A stretch of DNA of 34,754 nt from Mycobacterium sp. 852002-50816_SCH5313054-b (GCF_001667185.1 NZ_LZIC01000064.1:1-34754), one strand, 5' to 3'; positions 25,546 through 34,090 are shown, counted from the stretch's first letter. Translations and numbers: made by a program. Notes: a model not told the origin generated them from the sequence alone.

Positions 25546-26046
25546 ATGAGCCGTCTCGACGACATCGACGCCGGGGCTGAGAGGGTGTGCCAGCTGGTGG
25601 GTTCACTGCCGATCCCGGAGCCGTGGCATCTGAAGTCGTTCATCGAGGTGGTCGCCGACAAGCGCGGTAAGCCAATCCGTCTGATCCCGCATCCGGGCCT
25701 CTTTGGATCCGGGCAACCGTGTGGGATCTGGATCGGACGCCGCACCGACGACATCATCGTCTACGACGACACGACCTCGAGCTACCACGTCGAACACATA
25801 GTCCTGCATGAGCTCGGACATCTCCTGCTTCAACACCGCAGCAGCCCCGGCAGCGACGCGGCCGCGTTGTCGATCCAGGAATTGCTGCCGGATGTCGACC
25901 CCGCGACCGTCCTGCATGTTCTCGGACGGACCGCTTACGACAACGAGCAAGAAAGTCAGGCGGAGTTGTTCGCATCGTTCGTCATGTCCGAGTCGCGCAA
26001 GTCGCGTCCGGCGTCGAAGTTTCTGAGCACCTTCCTTCGTGACTGA
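25546..26046 (+). CDS. ImmA/IrrE-type metallopeptidase
   Basis: 166 residues. The zinc-protease motif HELGH is at 88-92 within EHIVLHELGHLLLQH, and a second acidic stretch (NEQESQAELFASF) supplies the likely third ligand Glu, as in ImmA/IrrE (COG2856). In the family the peptidase cleaves an XRE-type repressor to relieve repression, for example in ICEBs1 or in the Deinococcus DNA-damage response. The ATG at 25546 has GGAGGGG just upstream; a frame opening at 25507 is not needed. The next gene, 48 bases later, encodes a membrane protein of the kind often paired with such peptidases in actinobacteria. A candidate XRE partner lies about 3 kb downstream on the other strand. Catalytic substrate and trigger are unknown. 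Confidence 0.85.
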   Translation: MSRLDDIDAGAERVCQLVGSLPIPEPWHLKSFIEVVADKRGKPIRLIPHPGLFGSGQPCGIWIGRRTDDIIVYDDTTSSYHVEHIVLHELGHLLLQHRSSPGSDAAALSIQELLPDVDPATVLHVLGRTAYDNEQESQAELFASFVMSESRKSRPASKFLSTFLRD

Positions 26047-26094
26047 CGCGGCCGGCTGTTTAGCGATGTTAATAGCGCAATTACCGGAATAGCG

Positions 26095-27306
26095 ATGGAT
26101 TCGGGAATTCCCACGCTCGCATATTGGCCGCTGTTGATTTTCATATGCATCGTATCCGTTGGCCGCATTATCCTGTTGCATTCGTCTCGGGCAGACCGGC
26201 GAGTGACTACTGCATTAATCTTCGCGGCAATATGCTGCCTTCTTCGTGAGCGCACCGTCCAAGCCGCCATCATCAATCTTTCTTCCGCCAAAATATCGCC
26301 GCCCCTGCTGTATCACCTGAGCGAACTCGCCGTAATTCCATCCGCTGCCGCGCTTTTTCTGCTCGGATATACGTGGATTAACGACGTGGAGCCCCCGTAC
26401 CTGGCCCCGCTGGTCTACTCCGCAGCGGCCGTATGCACCCTTTCAACTTTCGCCCTGTGGTGGAGCGCTCGTGCACACAATATTCCTTTCACCGTGCACT
26501 CCGGATGGGCAGTCATCGCATACTCGAGCTCGCTGCCGGCGGCATTGGCCGCAGTAGCGTGCCATGATTCACTCGTGTATTGGTTTGCCGTCATGCTTCT
26601 CATTATCTGCTTCCGCGAATTACGCCAGCGGCCCGACCGGCGCGCAGTCGCCATTTGCCTGGGCGTCGGAACAGTGGCAACCGGCGTCCTCATGCAGACG
26701 GCAATCATTTCCGTCGCGACAATTACTGCGGCGACGGGTAGGCACAACACTTTCATTAACACTGTGGGCGTGGTCGACCGATTCAGCATCGTTGTTTGGA
26801 CCTATATTGGATCAGCGGTAGCCGCTATCCCCCTGTTCTCACGAATACTTCAAATCGCCCATTTAGACAAATATTCACGTCGCCGCAAGCATTTGATGCC
26901 GTTGTGGCGTGATCTCACCACGGCGTGTCCCGAAATCGTGTACCTCAGACGGGGTCACGGCCCTGTGGTGAGGACCCCTTCGCGGTATCGGCTGCACCGC
27001 ACAGTTGTCGAGATCCGTGATTGCATCCTCATCCTGTCCCGTTACGCGGTCCGCCACGACCAGACCATCGTCGATGAGATCGCCGCTCCGCCTACACTTC
27101 GGCAAGCCGTCCGGCTCGCGTTGGCGTGGTCGGCAAAAAGCCGAGGAGAACCTCCATCCGAGGATTTCGCCGCACAACAGTCTGCGGCCATGGAGCTCGT
27201 TGAGGAAACCGACGAACTGAGTCAACTGGCCGAGTACTGGCACGCCGCTAAGGTTCTCGCGACCAAGGTCGCGCCATCGCGTGATCGCGAAAATTCGATA
27301 GCGTGA
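26095..27306 (+). CDS. MAB_1171c-like multi-pass membrane protein
   Basis: 403 residues. The first 250 contain about seven hydrophobic segments (for example YWPLLIFICIVSVGRIILL and SAAALFLLGYTWI near the start). The last 150 are a cytoplasmic domain beginning HLMPLWRDLTTACPEIVY and ending in a helical, charged tail. This matches the actinobacterial family annotated as MAB_1171c putative transporter, repeatedly found beside ImmA/IrrE-type peptidases. Function is unknown. A sensor or anchor for the peptidase is an attractive guess. The early part uses codons rare in this genome (TTA at 26215-26217, ATA soon after) and is noticeably less GC-rich than its neighbours, suggesting recent transfer. 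No strong ribosome site precedes the ATG. Confidence 0.75.
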   Translation: MDSGIPTLAYWPLLIFICIVSVGRIILLHSSRADRRVTTALIFAAICCLLRERTVQAAIINLSSAKISPPLLYHLSELAVIPSAAALFLLGYTWINDVEPPYLAPLVYSAAAVCTLSTFALWWSARAHNIPFTVHSGWAVIAYSSSLPAALAAVACHDSLVYWFAVMLLIICFRELRQRPDRRAVAICLGVGTVATGVLMQTAIISVATITAATGRHNTFINTVGVVDRFSIVVWTYIGSAVAAIPLFSRILQIAHLDKYSRRRKHLMPLWRDLTTACPEIVYLRRGHGPVVRTPSRYRLHRTVVEIRDCILILSRYAVRHDQTIVDEIAAPPTLRQAVRLALAWSAKSRGEPPSEDFAAQQSAAMELVEETDELSQLAEYWHAAKVLATKVAPSRDRENSIA

Positions 27307-27400
27307 GGGTCGCCAGACCCAATTGCTAACCCGACGCGATCCACTGACCGGCCCGCCGGTCATCGGCGTCGCTACGAGGACGGGAACCGCACGGTACAAG

Positions 27401-28189
27401 ATGCGAATTGCAGGTAAGAGGATCCTGTTGACCGGCGCAACCGGTGGCATTGGGCGAAGCGTCGCCACCAGGCTCCAGGCCGAGGGCGGCCAGCTGATCC
27501 TCACAGGACGCCGAGTCGACCTCCTCCAGTCAATGGCTCGGGAGCTCGGCGCCGCCTTCGTCGCCGCCGACCTCAGCGATCCCGCTGAGGTGACCCGCCT
27601 TTCCCGGTTTGGCCGCATCGATGTCCTGGTGGCCAACGCCGGTCTGTCAGCAAGCGGAAGCGTCAGAGATCTCACACCGGATGACATCGACGAGGCCATC
27701 GCCGTCAATCTGCGTGCACCGATCGTCATGGCGCGTGAACTTGGAGCTTTGATGGCACAGCGGGGAGACGGTCACATCGTTTTCATCGGCTCCATCGGCG
27801 CCCGGGTATCGACCGCCGGCACGGCTGTCTATAACGCCACCAAGTTCGGCCTGCGGGGGTTCGCATTTGGCCTACGGCAAGACCTGGGCAACAGCGGCAT
27901 CGGCGTATCGATCGTGGAACCGGGGTTCATCCGTGACGAAGGCATGTTCGCGGATAGGGGCGCTCGGCTGCCCCGAGGATTCCGCACCAGTAGTCCCGAT
28001 CAAGTGGCCCAAGCTGTCGTGCGCGCAATCGAACGAAACGTCGCCGAAACGGTCGTTGCGCCCATCGAGACGCGGTTGAGCGTCGCGCTAAGTGCCCTCG
28101 CACCGCAGCTGAGTGCCAAAGTGCAGCAAAGGATCGGTATCAACCTCGAGCCGAACGCGGCGACGGACTCGAATGGCCATCGGGACTAA
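27401..28189 (+). CDS. Classical short-chain dehydrogenase/reductase
   Basis: 262 residues. The cofactor motif TGATGGIG is at 11-18, NAG is at 79-81, and the catalytic residues S131, Y144 and K148 sit in FIGSIG and YNATK. TGRR after the second strand suggests NADP(H) preference. All catalytic elements are intact, so it should be an active alcohol/ketone oxidoreductase. I chose ATG 27401 because the frame's earlier TTG at 27323 adds 26 residues ahead of the conserved MRIAGKRILLTG opening. It follows the membrane-protein gene by 94 bases on the same strand. Whether it belongs to the peptidase/membrane-protein unit or is an independent gene is not clear. The substrate is unknown. Confidence 0.85.
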   Translation: MRIAGKRILLTGATGGIGRSVATRLQAEGGQLILTGRRVDLLQSMARELGAAFVAADLSDPAEVTRLSRFGRIDVLVANAGLSASGSVRDLTPDDIDEAIAVNLRAPIVMARELGALMAQRGDGHIVFIGSIGARVSTAGTAVYNATKFGLRGFAFGLRQDLGNSGIGVSIVEPGFIRDEGMFADRGARLPRGFRTSSPDQVAQAVVRAIERNVAETVVAPIETRLSVALSALAPQLSAKVQQRIGINLEPNAATDSNGHRD

Positions 28190-28230
28190 AGCTTTCCACC
28201 GAGACGGGGCCGACCGCCGAAGCTAGCGCC

Positions 28231-28674
28231 TCAGCGGGCCGGTGAGTTCTCACCCATCCCCGACGAAGAATTCTCTTCGGCGGGCACGCGCTTGATTATG
28301 TCGAGCATCTCGTCAAGTGCCTCTTCCGCGGCAACGCCGCGCAACGCGAGTTGCTTGACCCCTGCATCGCGCGCGGCTGCCAACAGCTGCAGTTGCTTGT
28401 CCAAACGCTCGGCGCGGGGCCCCATGGTGGTGAGGTATTCTCCGGGAATGCCGAAGTGGCTGATCAGGCCCCGTATCAGGTCGGGCTCAGCAACCGTGGT
28501 GTCGTGATTCCGCAAGGCATTGATCTGGGCCGCCGAAACGGGCCGACCGATGATCTCGCTGACCGCGGTGGCTACGGTGTCTACCGACTGCTCGGAATCG
28601 TTTCGTGATCGACAGACGTAGAACAGTCGGTTGATCTTTGCGCCGAGTGTCAGGTCATTCGTCGTATTGGTCAT
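28231..28674 (-). CDS. EspR-like XRE-family nucleoid-associated regulator
   Basis: 147 residues resembling M. tuberculosis EspR (132 residues) over nearly its whole length. The opening (LGAKINRLFYVC) and helix-turn-helix segment (PVSAAQINALRN) are followed by LISHFGIPGEYLT. The C-terminal helix ERLDKQLQLLAAARDAGVKQLALRG corresponds to the EspR dimerisation region. EspR binds many AT-rich intergenic sites and influences cell-wall lipid and ESX-1 genes. This looks like a paralogue with an altered recognition segment rather than EspR itself. Its ATG overlaps the stop of the upstream XRE-like gene as ATGA, so the two are co-expressed. A role in controlling the neighbouring island or lipid cluster is possible but unproven. 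Confidence 0.78.
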   Translation of the reverse strand: MTNTTNDLTLGAKINRLFYVCRSRNDSEQSVDTVATAVSEIIGRPVSAAQINALRNHDTTVAEPDLIRGLISHFGIPGEYLTTMGPRAERLDKQLQLLAAARDAGVKQLALRGVAAEEALDEMLDIIKRVPAEENSSSGMGENSPAR

Positions 28675-29354
28675 CCATCGAACCCCTTTCGCGGGCGATC
28701 GCGGCGCCGAAAGCGCCTTTGGAAAGTGGCTTCGAGCCCGGAATCAATCCCGTTGCTTTTGCCCAACAGCCAGCGTCGATACATTTTCTCTTCGCGTTCA
28801 GGATCATCGGCAGAAACCGGAGCGGACAACAGCTCAGCAAAGGCGTACTCGAGCAGCGGTTGGATGGGTCGACGGTCCTTCGTTTGATTACGTTCGAGCA
28901 AATCCGTGACGAACAACCCGACGATGGCGCTGATGTGCTGGTTGAGCGCGTCGACCATCGGTTGTATTTCGCCGGTCTCAATGGTCTGCTCGGATCGATC
29001 GCTGATCAGTTGATTGAGCTCAGCTTGCGTAGTCATCAGAGCCAGTATCCGATCCAGCGGCAGCACCACACCTCCTGCTGCCGGCTCTAAGACGGCGCGT
29101 TTGGGAGAGTCTTCGCGCGGCCTCGGTTCGTTACCGTCCCAGTACGTGCTGGCGGCGCTGCCAGATATCCACCCAAGACCTGCGTCGAACTTCGACAGGG
29201 TGCTAGGCCGGGGATCGTCCAGTTCGCCCGCCTCGGCCTTGGCAACGGTCGGCGCAGTCGGTCCGCCGTTCCGGTTGACGTCGAGGACCGTCATCCCGAG
29301 CCGCCTGCGTCGCTCAGACACCTTCGTTGCGAAGTGTTGCGGATAGGCGGCCAC
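28671..29354 (-). CDS. XRE-like helix-turn-helix protein with helical C-terminal region
   Basis: 227 residues. The N-terminal 60 (RRRRLGMTVLDVNRNGG, PTAPTVAKAEAGE, PSTLSKFDAGLGW) have the pattern of an XRE/Cro DNA-binding domain as found in actinobacterial phage and mobile elements. The rest is helical and charged, with no recognised enzyme motif (LDRILALMTTQAELNQLISD and the acidic stretch DDPEREEK are typical). It starts at GTG 29354. TAGGCT lies 6 bases before that codon, a layout typical of leaderless mycobacterial transcripts. It is translationally coupled to the EspR-like gene. It is a candidate target of the ImmA/IrrE-like peptidase encoded 3 kb away, by analogy with known peptidase/repressor pairs. 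That link is inference. Confidence 0.65.
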   Translation of the reverse strand: MAAYPQHFATKVSERRRRLGMTVLDVNRNGGPTAPTVAKAEAGELDDPRPSTLSKFDAGLGWISGSAASTYWDGNEPRPREDSPKRAVLEPAAGGVVLPLDRILALMTTQAELNQLISDRSEQTIETGEIQPMVDALNQHISAIVGLFVTDLLERNQTKDRRPIQPLLEYAFAELLSAPVSADDPEREEKMYRRWLLGKSNGIDSGLEATFQRRFRRRDRPRKGFDG

Positions 29355-29360
29355 GCCCCA

Positions 29361-29366
29361 AGCCTA
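29361..29366 (-). promoter_or_regulatory. Possible leaderless -10 element of the XRE/EspR-like operon
   Basis: On the minus strand TAGGCT (a TANNNT hexamer) is followed by six bases and then the GTG at 29354, which would put transcription start at the start codon. The upstream stretch, about 29370-29475, is unusually AT-rich for this genome and suits binding by EspR-like proteins. Confidence 0.35.
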
Positions 29367-29592
29367 ACAGGCAGAACGCACAAATTGTTGGGGCAAGTTA
29401 GCACTCAGCTTGCACAAAATGATGACAAAATAACCTCAATAGGCATGTATAAAGTGCTCTTAGTTTGAGCGGTGTTTGGTTCGAGAGGGCTCGACAACTC
29501 AGCTCAACGCGCGCGGACGGCGCGTTTGCGCGAAGCACGACCGCAGCGGCCGCGGACGGGGCTCGTTGCGTTCGCCATGAGACGGCGGGGCT

Positions 29593-31185
29593 TTATCTCG
29601 TCAGCAACGAGAAGACGGCCCGCCTCACCCGGCGGCGCGGCCAGCCCGTCACGCCCCCGGCGGCCAGCGCGGCGTTGGCCGCGTTGCGCCCGCACGCGCC
29701 GTGCACGGAGCCGCCCGGGGTGGCCGACGCGCTGCCCAGATACAGGCCCTCGACCGGGGTTTCGGCGCGGCCCATCCCGGGCGCGGGACGAAAGATCAGC
29801 ATCTGCTGCAGCTGCGCGGTGCCGCCGTTCAGCGCGCCCAGGTGCAGGTTGGCGTCGCTGGCCTCCAGGTCCGACGGCCGTTGCACGAACCGGTCGATCA
29901 CCGCCGCACCAAAGCCGGGGGCGTGCTCTTCGATGACGTGATCAACCGATTTGGCGAGCCGCTCGGCCGCGGCGTCGTCGGCCACGTCGCGTGGCAAATG
30001 CGTGTAGGCCCAAACGCTTTCGGTTCCAGCGGGTGACCTGCTGGGGTCCGCCGTGGTGGTCTGGCCCAAGAGCATGAACGGATGCTCGGGCACCACCCGG
30101 GTGTTCAGGTCGGCCATCCAGCGGACCAGCCCGTCGCCGTCGGCCCCCAGGTGGACGGTGCCGACACCGTGCAGGTCTGTCGCCCGCCACGGAATCGGCC
30201 CGTTCAGGGCGTAGTTGACCTTCACCACCGGCGGATCCCAGTCGAAGTTCTCCAGCTCACGACGCATCCCGGGCGGGACGGCGGCCGTGGGCAACATCTC
30301 GCAAAACAGCCGCGGCGCGGCGACGTCGGCCACGATCGCGCGGCGCGCCCGAACCGTGCGGCCCCCCGTCGTCGTCACCCCGACGGCGCGCCCGCCCCGC
30401 ACCTGAATGCGGGCAACGTTCTGGTTGCACTCGATCCGCGCGCCGGCCGAGCCGGCCCGCCGCATCAGCGCCGCCGTCAGCTGCCCCGAACCGCCGACGG
30501 GCACCGGCCAGCCGCCGTCCTGGGCGAGCATCGTCATCAGGAAACCCATCGCGCCGCTGACCGGCGCATCCGGTGGCACGTCGGCGTGCATCGCGTTGCC
30601 CAGCAACAGGACCCGCGGCGCCTCGCCGTCGAACAACTGCCCCGCCATGGCGTTGGCCGGCTGTATCAACAGACGGGCGAGCCGGACGGCATCGGCGGTG
30701 CCCAGTTTCAGCAGCAGCCGCACCATCGGGAGCACCGGCGGAAACGGCGCCAGCATGGCGTCCAACAGTGGCGCTTTGATCTTTTGCCACAATTCCACGG
30801 CGCGCCACCAGTTGTCGCCGTCCGTCGGCTCCCGGCGCGCCAATTCCGTTGCGGTCCGGGCGGGGTCGGGGTAGATGATCGGCGGGTCGTCGTCGGCCGC
30901 GCTGCGCGGATGGCCCACCACCGCCGGCGCGCGGGACCAGCGCAGGCCGTGGTCTTCGAGCCGCAAGGCCGTCATCGCCGGCGAGGCCACCGTCATGGGG
31001 TAGAACGAGCTGAACAGGTCGGTGATGTAACCCGGCGTCAGTTCGGCGCTGCGCACCGCGCCGCCCGGCTCCGGCTGGGCCTCCAGCACCAGCACGTCCC
31101 AGCCGGCGTCGGCCAGCATCGACGCCGCCACCAGCCCGTGGTGTCCCGCGCCGATGACGACCGCGTCCGCGGTCTCTTCGGCCAT
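29593..31185 (-). CDS. Phytoene-desaturase-like FAD-dependent oxidoreductase
   Basis: 530 residues. The N-terminal FAD-binding motif is VVIGAGHHGLVAASMLADAG, with the glutamate for the ribose in VLVLEAQPEPGGAVRS. The C-terminal FAD closure is VEGLYLGSASATPGGSVHGACG. This is the CrtI/carotenoid-oxocarotenoid-type family (COG1233), widespread in mycobacteria, often without any carotenoid pathway. No phytoene synthase or other carotenoid gene is in the window, so the substrate is open; a lipid or isoprenoid is likely. The start is 3 bases after the stop of the upstream SRPBCC gene, so they form a two-gene operon. The downstream edge (29593) borders the accessory island; the AT-rich patch lies just beyond. 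Confidence 0.87.
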   Translation of the reverse strand: MAEETADAVVIGAGHHGLVAASMLADAGWDVLVLEAQPEPGGAVRSAELTPGYITDLFSSFYPMTVASPAMTALRLEDHGLRWSRAPAVVGHPRSAADDDPPIIYPDPARTATELARREPTDGDNWWRAVELWQKIKAPLLDAMLAPFPPVLPMVRLLLKLGTADAVRLARLLIQPANAMAGQLFDGEAPRVLLLGNAMHADVPPDAPVSGAMGFLMTMLAQDGGWPVPVGGSGQLTAALMRRAGSAGARIECNQNVARIQVRGGRAVGVTTTGGRTVRARRAIVADVAAPRLFCEMLPTAAVPPGMRRELENFDWDPPVVKVNYALNGPIPWRATDLHGVGTVHLGADGDGLVRWMADLNTRVVPEHPFMLLGQTTTADPSRSPAGTESVWAYTHLPRDVADDAAAERLAKSVDHVIEEHAPGFGAAVIDRFVQRPSDLEASDANLHLGALNGGTAQLQQMLIFRPAPGMGRAETPVEGLYLGSASATPGGSVHGACGRNAANAALAAGGVTGWPRRRVRRAVFSLLTR

Positions 31186-31188
31186 GCC

Positions 31189-31653
31189 TTATTCGACCTG
31201 GCTGGGCTCGAGCCGTTCGGCGAGCGCCGTCAACCGCCACAGACACTCGCGGTTGCGCGGGTAGACCGCGGCCAGGGCCAGCCGGTCGGGGATGAGCCGC
31301 AGCGGCCCGGAGGCGGGCGTCTCGATCATGTCGATGCGACAGCCGTCCGGGATGTCCGTGAGCCGCAACGTTATCCGCGCGGAGCCGAGCGCACCGAGCC
31401 CGGCGCGCAGCACGAGTTCCTCACCGGGCGTGCAACTTTCGACAACCGTCTCGTCGCTGATCACCAGCGGCCACACCCCGACCGAGTGCTTGATCGCGGA
31501 GCCGGGCTGCGGCCAATCCGGGTCGACCGCGCGGGTGCGGCTGTTGCCCACCACCCACTGCGCATACGTCCAGCCGTCGGTCATCGCATCCCAGATCTGC
31601 TGGCGGGACGCCTTCACTTCGCGGGTGGTGGCCATTTGTCGAGTCGCAGTCAT
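31189..31653 (-). CDS. SRPBCC (START-like) domain protein
   Basis: About 154 residues. The polyketide-cyclase/START-like pattern is visible: an opening strand ATTREVKASRQQIWDAM, WTYAQWVVG, then alternating strands (VESCTPGEELVLRAGLG, ARITLRLTDIPDGCRIDM) and a long C-terminal helix. Such proteins bind hydrophobic ligands in a cavity; some are enzymes, many are binding proteins. I chose the ATG at 31653. ATG 31635 would keep the whole domain and is also possible, because the ribosome site for 31653 is very close (a GGGGG run 2 bases away). It is co-transcribed with the FAD oxidoreductase, so it may hand substrate to that enzyme. Function is otherwise unknown. Confidence 0.78.
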   Translation of the reverse strand: MTATRQMATTREVKASRQQIWDAMTDGWTYAQWVVGNSRTRAVDPDWPQPGSAIKHSVGVWPLVISDETVVESCTPGEELVLRAGLGALGSARITLRLTDIPDGCRIDMIETPASGPLRLIPDRLALAAVYPRNRECLWRLTALAERLEPSQVE

Positions 31654-31785
31654 TGCCCCCGGATACCCCGGTCGGCGGGAACCATGCACCGTCTCGATCC
31701 ATCTCCGCCACCGCGGATCGGTTTAGGGGCTGCGGTCAGTGGTTACTACGCCGTTACAACACTCGCGTTTGACGGGAGGCTAATA

Positions 31786-32127
31786 GTGACTGTGCGACGG
31801 ATCATCATCGCAGTGGGCGCCGTGCTTTTGCTGGCCGGGATCATCGGGTTGCTGGTACCGGTGTCCGTGTCGGACGGCAACGGCAATTCCGTCTCATGCG
31901 GGAACGGGATCGCCATGGACTTGAACAGCGCCCGGAACGCCAACGACAAGAACGGCGCCAACATCCCCATCCTCAACCAGGTCCTCCCGCACACCGACTA
32001 CGTGGCGCAATGCCAGTCGTCGGTGAATGGCCGGCGGAGCTGGACCATCCCGCTGGCGGTCATCGGGGTCGTCGCGATCGGCGGCGCGTTATTGGTGCGA
32101 CGACCAGCGGGGTCCAGGACCGCCTAG
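31786..32127 (+). CDS. Small two-helix membrane protein
   Basis: 113 residues with a GTG start preceded by GGGAGG at 31774-31779. Two hydrophobic segments, IIIAVGAVLLLAGIIGLLVP near the N-terminus and WTIPLAVIGVVAIGGALLV near the C-terminus, flank an extracytoplasmic stretch of about 55 residues. That stretch holds two Cys (38 and 76) which could form a disulfide. No family function is recognised; the type is common in mycobacteria. It ends convergently with ephD, their stop codons overlapping within CTAG at 32124-32127. A long plus-strand frame running into it from 30082 is antisense to the FAD oxidoreductase and is not coding. Confidence 0.72.
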   Translation: MTVRRIIIAVGAVLLLAGIIGLLVPVSVSDGNGNSVSCGNGIAMDLNSARNANDKNGANIPILNQVLPHTDYVAQCQSSVNGRRSWTIPLAVIGVVAIGGALLVRRPAGSRTA

Positions 32128-33896
32128 ATCACGCGCAACCGCGCGGTGCTGCGCAGCGCCTGCGGCGCCACACGCGACATGCCATACAACAAATATGCTT
32201 CCGGCGCGACCGGGCGGATCGGCTTGTTTTTCTCTACCGACGACAAGATCGCCTTCGCCACCTTTTCCGGCCCGTAATGTCGCAGGGCGAATAGCTTCCC
32301 GATCTGCCCGCGCCGTCCGTCGACTAGCTCCGTCTTACCGCCGGCCGCGTGGAAGCGTGTGGTGCTGATGATGTTGGTGTTGACCACACCGGGGCAGATC
32401 GTGGTCAGCCCCACGCCCGCTGCATCGATTTCGGCCCTCAGGCAGTCGGAAAACATGTAGGCCGCGGCCTTGGATGTCGAGTAGGCGCTCAGCGACTGCA
32501 GTGGGATGTAGGCAGCCATCGAGGCCACGTTGACGATGTGGCCGCCGGTGCCGCGTTCGACCAAGCGTCGGCCGAACGACCGGCAGCAGTTGACCACGCC
32601 GCCCAGGTTGATGTCGAGCACCCGGTCGAACTCCTCTGCCGGAGTGTCCAGGAACCCACCGGCGTGCCCGATGCCGGCGTTGTTGACGACGATGTCGGGT
32701 ACGCCGTGCTCGGCGCTGACCCGCTCGGCGAAAGCCTCGACCGCGCCGGCGTCGGACACGTCGAGCACGTAGGGGTGGGCGACGCCCCCGCGCGCGGCGA
32801 TCTCGGCGGCGGTTTCCTTGACGGTGGCCTCGTCGATGTCGCTGACCACCAGCTCGGCGCCCTCCCGGGCGAACGCGAACGCGGTCTCCCGCCCGATGCC
32901 GCTGCCCGCGCCCGTGACTGCCACCAGGGTGTCGCCGAAGCGCCCGCGCGGACGCCCGACCTGCGCGCGCAGCATCGCGCGGCTCGGCTCTTTGCCGCCG
33001 GTCAGGTCGGCGAAGTCGTGCACCGCCGCCGCCATCACCTGCGGGTGCGACATTGGCGAGAAGTGGCCCGCCCTGATGTCGCGGCGCCACAGCCGCGCCA
33101 CCCAGCGCGCCGTGTCGTCGAACCCGTAGGGCCGGACGTACTTGTCGCGCGTGTTGACGATGAGCTGCACCGGCACGTCGATGACCTGCAGCTCCCGCTT
33201 ACGGGAGAAAGACCGAAAGTAATTGGCGGGATAGGTTTTCACCGAATGGGCGGCGTCGCTGGCCAGCTTGGCGGAGTGATGGATCTTGTCCTCGGGAATG
33301 TTGTCGACGGCGTTGCGCCGCAGCGCCGGGATCGACAGCGCCAGCCGCAGGAACAGCGGCGCCAGCACCGGGATCGAGAAGAACACCATGTAGGTCAGCC
33401 GCAGCGCCTGGCTGACGGCCCGCGCAAACCTGCGCGGGCGCCACGGCCGCCGCAGTCCGCCGAAGATGTACTCGACCAGCTGGTCGTGGCTGGGGCCGGA
33501 CACGGAGGTGAACGAGGCGACCCGGTCCCCGGCGCCCGGGCGTTTCAGGTACTCCCAGATGCCGACCGAGCCCCAGTCGTGGGCCAGGACGTGCACCGGC
33601 CCGCCGGGGCTGAGCTCGCCGATCACCGCGGCGAAGTCGTCGGCGAACCGGGCCATGGTGTAGGCGGAAACCGGCTTGGGCGCCGCCGACATGCCGACGC
33701 CACGGTTGTCGTAGCGGATCACGCGGAAGCGCTGCGCCAACAGCGGGACCACACCGTCCCACAGCACGTGGGAATCGGGGAAGCCGTGCACCAGCACGAC
33801 GGTCGGGCCCTCCCGGTTGCCCTCCTTGTAGACGGCGATCCGCGCGCCGTCCGCGCTGTCAACGAACCGCTGAGGCACCTGTTGTATTGCCGGCAC
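32124..33896 (-). CDS. ephD: EphD: epoxide hydrolase-like alpha/beta hydrolase fused to SDR
   Basis: 590 residues, close to M. tuberculosis EphD (Rv2214c). Residues 1-300 form an alpha/beta hydrolase: the oxyanion motif HGFPDSH, the nucleophile D107 in AHDWGSVG, and a C-terminal His region (IRAGHFSPMSHP). The fold and DWG nucleophile are those of epoxide hydrolases. Residues from about 320 form an SDR with TGAGSGIG, NNAGIG and the catalytic YSTSK near 475. In M. tuberculosis EphD has been linked to mycolic acid metabolism as an epoxide hydrolase. The fused SDR suggests a second redox step on the same substrate. It lies divergent from dlaT, the same arrangement as in M. tuberculosis. Start: the ATG at 33896. 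Confidence 0.9.
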   Translation of the reverse strand: MPAIQQVPQRFVDSADGARIAVYKEGNREGPTVVLVHGFPDSHVLWDGVVPLLAQRFRVIRYDNRGVGMSAAPKPVSAYTMARFADDFAAVIGELSPGGPVHVLAHDWGSVGIWEYLKRPGAGDRVASFTSVSGPSHDQLVEYIFGGLRRPWRPRRFARAVSQALRLTYMVFFSIPVLAPLFLRLALSIPALRRNAVDNIPEDKIHHSAKLASDAAHSVKTYPANYFRSFSRKRELQVIDVPVQLIVNTRDKYVRPYGFDDTARWVARLWRRDIRAGHFSPMSHPQVMAAAVHDFADLTGGKEPSRAMLRAQVGRPRGRFGDTLVAVTGAGSGIGRETAFAFAREGAELVVSDIDEATVKETAAEIAARGGVAHPYVLDVSDAGAVEAFAERVSAEHGVPDIVVNNAGIGHAGGFLDTPAEEFDRVLDINLGGVVNCCRSFGRRLVERGTGGHIVNVASMAAYIPLQSLSAYSTSKAAAYMFSDCLRAEIDAAGVGLTTICPGVVNTNIISTTRFHAAGGKTELVDGRRGQIGKLFALRHYGPEKVAKAILSSVEKNKPIRPVAPEAYLLYGMSRVAPQALRSTARLRVI

Positions 33897-34090
33897 CGGA
33901 CCTCCCCGCTCTGACTACGTCGCCACACCGTAGCAAGGGTCTTCGGGGTGCCCGGGCAACCGCGCGCCGTCCGCCCTGGATGTGTGCCGAGGAATGCGCA
34001 GTGACAGGATAGTTTTGGTTAGCGACTTCGGTTCCGCAAGCGAGACGTACGACCCGCCCCGACCCACGAGCGATCGAGGAGTCAGAAACG

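Noticed and set aside
30082..32127. Long plus-strand open frame of 681 codons
   Set aside because: Most of it is antisense to the FAD oxidoreductase and SRPBCC genes and is rich in Arg, His and Gln as expected for a GC-rich shadow frame. Only the last 113 codons from GTG 31786, which has its own ribosome site, look coding.
32349..33914. Plus-strand open frame of 521 codons opposite ephD
   Set aside because: Antisense shadow of a well-supported gene, with Val/Asp/Arg/Gly-biased low-complexity composition and no recognisable motif.
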